This document shows, piece after piece, positions 60,137 through 64,000 of a stretch of 64,000 nucleotides of DNA. The first letter of the stretch is position 1, and each line of letters starts with the position of its first letter. This stretch comes from JAWQFO01 sp033436665 (lineage in GTDB: Bacteria > Pseudomonadota > Alphaproteobacteria > Rhodobacterales > Rhodobacteraceae): positions 186,001 through 250,000 of the forward strand of contig NZ_JAWQFO010000002.1 of the NCBI RefSeq assembly GCF_033436665.1, read 5' to 3'. The notes under the pieces are model-generated. The model was not told the DNA's origin. It did not search any database and saw nothing but the letters and a program-made list of their open reading frames with translations. A program made the translations under genes and the position numbers.

Positions 60137-60212
60137 TGGTGCCGCTGAAGGGACTCGAACCCCCGACCCCATCATTACGAATGACGTGCTCTACCAGCTG
60201 AGCTACAGCGGC
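60137..60212 (-). tRNA. tRNA-Thr (anticodon CGT)
   Basis: The minus strand folds into a full cloverleaf. The acceptor is GCCGCTG/CAGCGGC, the D-arm GCTC...GAGC, the anticodon arm CGTCA-TTCGTAA-TGATG with anticodon CGT at 34-36, and the T-arm GGGGG-TTCGAGT-CCCTT. The 3'-CCA is encoded (60137-60139). It decodes ACG threonine codons. No integrase or duplicated 3' end was seen nearby, so it is not obviously an integration site. Confidence 0.95.
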
Positions 60213-60567
60213 CCCGGGACCCGGACAGGTGCGGGCGACGCGAGGCGGTCCGTTGAATGGCCGCGTTCACGCTGCGCGGCTTTTATCCGGCAACGCCTAG
60301 GCGTGCAAGACGATTAGTCGGGTGATTTGCACTTGGTGCCGCGCCGCTTCTGAAGGCTCCGATCTGCTGCGAGCGCGCGGTATCAAAGCTGTGCGAGAAG
60401 GGGCGCGCGGTTCCAACTGTCCCTGCTGGAGGTCGGCTACTTGGATCGGGAGCGACGAGCCGGGAGATTGCGAGGGACTGCGCGCAGCGCAACGCATGGC
60501 GTTCGCAAGTCTTGCGCCGTGCCAATCAGGTGCGTGACTGACATGTGTCCGCGCCCTCGGTCGGATC
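60213..60567. other. 355-bp region between tRNA-Thr and the LABN gene
   Basis: No gene, terminator or repeat is clearly recognised. It should contain the tRNA promoter near its left end and the 3' end of the lipid A-type operon near its right end. Short open frames on both strands lack homology and ribosome sites. Confidence 0.5.
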
Positions 60568-60870
60568 TCAGGCGCGCTTCTTTTCGGCGTGGATGAGCCA
60601 GAGGTTCCGGATGTAGATGAACAGCCCCATCGATTGGCCCAGGATGAAGACCGGGTCCTTGCGATAGAGCGCGTAGGTGAAGAGGATCAGTCCACCCCCG
60701 ACCGAAAAGTACCAGAAGGCCAGCGGGATGATCGAGCGGCGTTCGCGCTCGGAGGCGATCCACTGGACGAGAAAGCGCGCCGTGAACATCAGTTGACCGA
60801 AGAGGCCGAACATAACCCACCAGAATTCGACCCAGCTGTCGACCTGCAGGAATTCGAGGATCGCGTTCAT
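60568..60870 (-). CDS. lipid A biosynthesis N-terminal (LABN) domain membrane protein
   Basis: This 100-aa protein has three membrane helices (FWWVMFGLFGQLMFTARFLVQWI, PLAFWYFSVGGGLILFTYALY, PVFILGQSMGLFIYIRNLWLI). The LABN signature is QWIASERERRSIIPLAFWYFS. LABN is fused to some lipid-A-disaccharide synthases and also occurs alone beside dolichol-phosphate-mannose-synthase-like glycosyltransferases, as here. It is thought to act in transfer or flipping of lipid-linked sugars. Its ATG overlaps the GT2 stop by 4 bp. Confidence 0.88.
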   Translation of the reverse strand: MNAILEFLQVDSWVEFWWVMFGLFGQLMFTARFLVQWIASERERRSIIPLAFWYFSVGGGLILFTYALYRKDPVFILGQSMGLFIYIRNLWLIHAEKKRA

Positions 60871-61604
60871 TCTTCGTGCCTTTCTTCTTCTTTGATCCGT
60901 GGCTTCTTGGCCCGTCTCAGCAGCCACAGCACCCCGAGCAGGTCGACCGCCCCGACCAGGCCGCGCTGCCAGTTGGAGTATTTCGACTGACCCTCGACCC
61001 GGGGCCGGTGGCTCACGTCGACATGCGCAACGTCGTAGCCGGCACGCTTGAAGAGCGCCGGAAGATAGCGGTGCATGTGATCGAAGTAGGGCAGGTCGAG
61101 GAAAGCGTCACGCCGGAAGGCCTTGAGCCCGCATCCGGTGTCGCGGGTGCCATCGTTCAGAAGCCGCGCCCTGAGACCGTTGGCGAATTGTGAGGCGAGC
61201 TTTTTCGACACCGTGTCCTGGCGCCCGACACGTTGCCCCGCCACAAGACCCAGCGTGGCGGGCGCACTTTCGGCCAGAAGTGGCGCGCAGAGGTTAGGCA
61301 GTTCCTCGGGCGGGTTCTGCCCGTCGCCATCGAGCGTGCAGACGATGCGCCCACGGGAATGGGCGACCCCGGTGTGGACCGCGGCGCTTTGCCCGCCGCT
61401 GCGATCATGGCGCACCAGCCGGATCCGCGGATCGCCCTTCATGCGCGTTGCGACGACCTCGGTGGAGGCGTCCGTCGAGCCGTCGTCGACGACGACGACC
61501 TCGAAATCCGGGCCGGGGGCGCAGGTCTTGACAATGCCGTCGATGAGCGGCCCGATGTTGCCGGCCTCGTTCTTTATCGGCACAACGATGGAGATCTCGG
61601 TCAT
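60867..61604 (-). CDS. GT2-family glycosyltransferase (dolichyl/undecaprenyl-phosphate sugar synthase-like)
   Basis: This 245-aa cytoplasmic-face enzyme transfers a sugar from a nucleotide sugar to polyprenyl phosphate. The GT-A fold is intact: ISIVVPIKNEAGNIGPLI at the N-terminus, VVVDDGSTDAST near residue 38, and catalytic LDGDGQNPPEELP near 91. No C-terminal membrane helices are present, so it is DPM1/ArnC-like, with the LABN gene supplying the membrane part. The ATG at 61604 is chosen; upstream frame has no similarity. Confidence 0.9.
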   Translation of the reverse strand: MTEISIVVPIKNEAGNIGPLIDGIVKTCAPGPDFEVVVVDDGSTDASTEVVATRMKGDPRIRLVRHDRSGGQSAAVHTGVAHSRGRIVCTLDGDGQNPPEELPNLCAPLLAESAPATLGLVAGQRVGRQDTVSKKLASQFANGLRARLLNDGTRDTGCGLKAFRRDAFLDLPYFDHMHRYLPALFKRAGYDVAHVDVSHRPRVEGQSKYSNWQRGLVGAVDLLGVLWLLRRAKKPRIKEEERHEE

Positions 61605-61751
61605 GAACTGGCTCTTATCGAGAACGGACGTCGGAATGGCTGCGTCAGACGGATCAGCGGCGGAAAGGCATCGGACCTCCGGACAGCCGGCGCAAACGCA
61701 ATACAGAGGGATCGCCGGGGCCGCAATCCCGGCCACGGGTCGGCACGCCGG

Positions 61752-63179
61752 ATGACCGGACGGCGTTTCTGGCCCGGTCTGATCCTTGCCTATTTCACCT
61801 TCCACACCGTCTACCGCGCGCTGCTGGGCGGCGGGCTCGGCCTCGACGAGGCCGAGATGTTCCTTCAGGCACAGGAGTTCCGCTGGGGATACGGTCCGCA
61901 GCTTCCGCTCTACGGATGGCTGCAGCACACGGTTTTTCTTGTCGCGGGACCGTCGCTGTTCAGCCTGTCGCTGTTCAAGAACGCCTTGCTTTGCGGCATG
62001 GTATTGACGCTCTACGGCATCCTGCGCACGCGCTTTATTCCGATGACCGCGGGCCCGGTGGCGCTTTCGCTGCTGCTCTTGCCGCAGATCGCCTGGGAAA
62101 GCCAGCGCTCGCTGACCCATTCGGTGCTCGTCAGCCTCTGCGCCATGCTCTGCCTGGCGGCTCTATGGTGGATCGCGCGGCGGCCCTCGACGGCGGGGTT
62201 CGTCTGCCTCGGGCTCGTGCTCGCGGCCGGGGGGCTCGCCAAGTACAACTTCTACCTGATGCCCGCCGCAGCGGCGCTGGCCATCCTGAGCTTGCCAGAC
62301 ATGCGGGAAAGCTTCCGCGACAAGCGCCTGATCCTGTCCCTCGTGATCGCCGCTCTTCTGCTGGCATGGCCTTATTGGTGGATCTACCAGAATCCGCAAC
62401 TGGCCTTCGCTACGGCGACCAAGCTGCGCGTCGAAGAGCACCTGAGCTTGCTAACGCGCGCGGCCAAGGGCCTGCTTGCGATCGGCGCGGGGACGCTCAA
62501 CTTCCTGCTGCTGCCCACCGTCGTGGTCGGCGCACTCTGGGGGTTCCGCCGCAACGGCCAGACGGCGCCTCCCAATGACCTCGAACGTCTTTTGCGCCGC
62601 ACGGTGCTCTTCGGGATGGTGTTGCTCGCCGTCGCGATCGTGCTGGCGGGGGGGACGAACTTCCGCGACCGATGGCTCCAGCCGTTGCTGATCTTCTCGG
62701 CGCCAGCGCTTGTGCTCTGGCTGCTGCCGCGCCTGACCGGGCAGGGACGGCGGGCACTCTTGCGGGTCTACGGGGTCATCGCGGCGGTGGTGGTCTTGGG
62801 TTTGCCGGTGCATTACTTCCGGAACGATGCCGATGTCGCGGCCCCCTTCCCGACGCTCGTGCCGCAGATGGAGGCCTATCTGCAGACGCCGGAGACCGCG
62901 ATCATCGCGCATCAATGGCTGGCCGGGAACATCCTCTACGTGGCGCCGCACCTGACGCTGATCAACGAGGCCTACGCCGAGGTGCGTCCCGATCCAGACG
63001 GCGACTACGTGCTGGTCTGGAAAGAGGACGATCCGGCCGAGGGCGCGCGGCGGCTGGCCGAGTATTTTCCCGACCGTCCTGGCTGGAGCCTTGTCGATCA
63101 CAAGGTCCTGCGCGCCCCGTTCCGGTTCGACGCGGACGAGATCATGACCTTGTCCATCGCCCGCGTGGCAACCCGCTGA
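61752..63179 (+). CDS. GT39/ArnT-like membrane glycosyltransferase
   Basis: This 475-aa integral membrane protein has 10 or more helices. The PMT/ArnT hallmark is near the N-terminus: LGLDEAEMFLQAQEFRWGYGPQLPLYGWLQ, with the Asp-Glu pair that binds the polyprenyl-phosphate sugar. The C-terminal 80 residues form a soluble periplasmic domain (ETAIIAHQWLAGNILYVAPH...). It likely transfers a sugar from the lipid carrier made by the divergent GT2 to lipid A, glycan or protein. It diverges from GT2 across 147 bp and lies outside that operon. Confidence 0.85.
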   Translation: MTGRRFWPGLILAYFTFHTVYRALLGGGLGLDEAEMFLQAQEFRWGYGPQLPLYGWLQHTVFLVAGPSLFSLSLFKNALLCGMVLTLYGILRTRFIPMTAGPVALSLLLLPQIAWESQRSLTHSVLVSLCAMLCLAALWWIARRPSTAGFVCLGLVLAAGGLAKYNFYLMPAAAALAILSLPDMRESFRDKRLILSLVIAALLLAWPYWWIYQNPQLAFATATKLRVEEHLSLLTRAAKGLLAIGAGTLNFLLLPTVVVGALWGFRRNGQTAPPNDLERLLRRTVLFGMVLLAVAIVLAGGTNFRDRWLQPLLIFSAPALVLWLLPRLTGQGRRALLRVYGVIAAVVVLGLPVHYFRNDADVAAPFPTLVPQMEAYLQTPETAIIAHQWLAGNILYVAPHLTLINEAYAEVRPDPDGDYVLVWKEDDPAEGARRLAEYFPDRPGWSLVDHKVLRAPFRFDADEIMTLSIARVATR

Positions 63180-63269
63180 TCTTCGCGTGAAGGTTGCATT
63201 TTGCGGTGCCGGTGGTAGTTCTGGTGCAGCGCACGTAACGTGCGTGCCAATTTCAAGCCGGTCCGGCGC

Positions 63270-64000
63270 ATGACGAACCACTATTCGGATTTCAGTGAAG
63301 ACAACCCAGCCGACCTTGTCATCGTCGGCGCCGGCGCCGCCGGCCTGAGCGCGCTCAGCGTCGCCACCGAATATCTGCCGCGCAATGCCCGCATCGTGCT
63401 GATCGAGCGCCGCGAACGGTGCGGAGGAATGTGGAACTCGGTCTACGACCACGTGCGCCTGCACCAGCCGCACGGAAGCTTTACCGCCGGCAACATTGCC
63501 TGGGACTGGTCGAAACCGCGCGGTTACCTTGCGAGAAAACCGGAGGTGCTGGCGCATCTCGGGCGCTGCTACGACACCTTCCGCACGCGCGTCGGGCTGA
63601 TCGAACTCTTCGGACACGAGATGACCGGCTGGCAGGAGGCGCAGACCGATGCCGGGTCGCGGGTGGAGGTCACCTGTCGGGCCGCCGGGACGGGCGCGGC
63701 CGAGGTCCGCATTCATGCCAAGCGCTTGATCCGTGCGCCGGGCTACGATGTTGCGGCGCTCGAACCGCTGACGCTTTCCTCGAAAGCCGTGGTCAGCACG
63801 ACGCCTGAAAAACTTGCAGGGGTTGCCGCAAAGGATGGCACTGCGCCGATCTGCATCGTCGGCGGCGGCAAGACCGGGATGGACACCGCGCTGTCGGTGA
63901 TCCGTCGCGACCCGGACCGGCGCGTCACCCTGCTGACCGGGCAGGGCACGATCTTTGCCGATCGCGAGAAGATGTTTCCGCCCGGGGCCGGGCGCTGGTG
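63270..64000 (+). CDS. flavin-containing monooxygenase-like FAD/NAD(P)-binding protein (cut by right edge)
   Basis: An ATG at 63270 opens a frame still running at base 64000, about 243 residues. The FAD motif is VIVGAGAAGLSALS near residue 18, followed by RRERCGGMWNSVYDHVRLHQP, which resembles FMO and Baeyer-Villiger enzymes. A second Rossmann motif ICIVGGGKTGMDTALS (near residue 194) is for NADPH. The C-terminus lies beyond the window. The start is the only ATG before the FAD motif. The substrate is unknown. Confidence 0.85.
   Translation, partial: MTNHYSDFSEDNPADLVIVGAGAAGLSALSVATEYLPRNARIVLIERRERCGGMWNSVYDHVRLHQPHGSFTAGNIAWDWSKPRGYLARKPEVLAHLGRCYDTFRTRVGLIELFGHEMTGWQEAQTDAGSRVEVTCRAAGTGAAEVRIHAKRLIRAPGYDVAALEPLTLSSKAVVSTTPEKLAGVAAKDGTAPICIVGGGKTGMDTALSVIRRDPDRRVTLLTGQGTIFADREKMFPPGAGRW

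Noticed and set aside
60137..60567. tRNA-Thr as attachment site of a mobile island
   Set aside because: No integrase, no repeat of the tRNA 3' end and no foreign-looking genes follow. Adjacent genes are ordinary chromosomal ones.
1..64000. CRISPR arrays, insertion sequences or prophage genes
   Set aside because: No regularly spaced repeats, transposase motifs or phage structural genes were seen on reading the window.

Overview
The window is one stretch of a GC-rich (roughly two-thirds G+C) bacterial chromosome with almost no spacer DNA. Genes in a run usually overlap by 1 to 19 bp. The gene content points to a marine-type alphaproteobacterium of the family Rhodobacteraceae (roseobacter style): a choXWV choline importer, a YbjN-family gene before proC, a VPLPA-CTERM surface protein, a 53-aa DUF1127 protein, a TRAP transporter, an AraD1/IlvD-type sugar-acid cluster and a complete quinohemoprotein amine dehydrogenase (qhp) locus. 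The species cannot be named from the sequence alone. No transposase, integrase, prophage, CRISPR array or rRNA was seen. One tRNA gene, tRNA-Thr(CGT), is present.

Layout. 0-4 kb: the end of a urease cluster (ureD, cut by the left edge) and choXWV. 4-7.3 kb: a YbjN-family gene, proC, csaA and a D-2-hydroxyacid dehydrogenase, meeting thymidine kinase tail to tail. 7.4-16.8 kb: a LysR regulator, a FabH-like ketoacyl synthase, small lipoproteins and surface proteins, carB, a DUF1127 protein, an esterase and a cupin. 16.8-25.7 kb: a compact minus-strand operon that reads sulfatase, HAD phosphatase, MoxR, DUF58, DUF4381, BatA, BatB/TPR, BatD. 26.6-28.7 kb: a universal stress protein and a BCCT betaine-type transporter.

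28.8-37.9 kb: the qhp locus. The AraC-type regulator QhpR is divergent from qhpG-A-D-C-B-F-E. It encodes the periplasmic amine dehydrogenase (diheme alpha, beta propeller, CTQ-bearing gamma) plus its maturation set: a radical SAM enzyme, a flavin monooxygenase, a peptide exporter and a subtilisin-like leader peptidase. All eight residues that form the known gamma-subunit cross-links are present.

37.9-48.5 kb: a catabolic region with a TRAP importer, a Gfo/Idh dehydrogenase, an HpcH/HpaI aldolase, a TIM-barrel isomerase of the erythrulose-phosphate kind, a DhaK/DhaL-type ketose kinase, an AraD1/FAH protein and an IlvD/Edd sugar-acid dehydratase. Together they suggest uptake and breakdown of a short-chain sugar, tetrulose or aldonate; the substrate is inferred. 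48.5-53.7 kb: DUF1801, BKACE and GNAT proteins, a multi-pass transporter-like protein and an unusual WD40-cytochrome c fusion. 53.7-57.9 kb: ugpBAEC, a glycerol-3-phosphate/glycerophosphodiester importer. 58.3-64 kb: a small lipoprotein, a DUF1194 von Willebrand-type protein, a peroxiredoxin-like protein, tRNA-Thr, a three-gene glycosyltransferase module of lipid A-modification type, and the start of a flavin monooxygenase-like gene cut by the right edge.

Two themes recur. Many loci scavenge small nitrogen- or phosphorus-bearing organics (choline, betaine, primary amines, urea, glycerol phosphodiesters). Three minus- or plus-strand operons place a GC-rich hairpin directly after a first gene encoding an exported protein (choX, ugpB, the sulfatase), probably to set its expression above that of the downstream genes.
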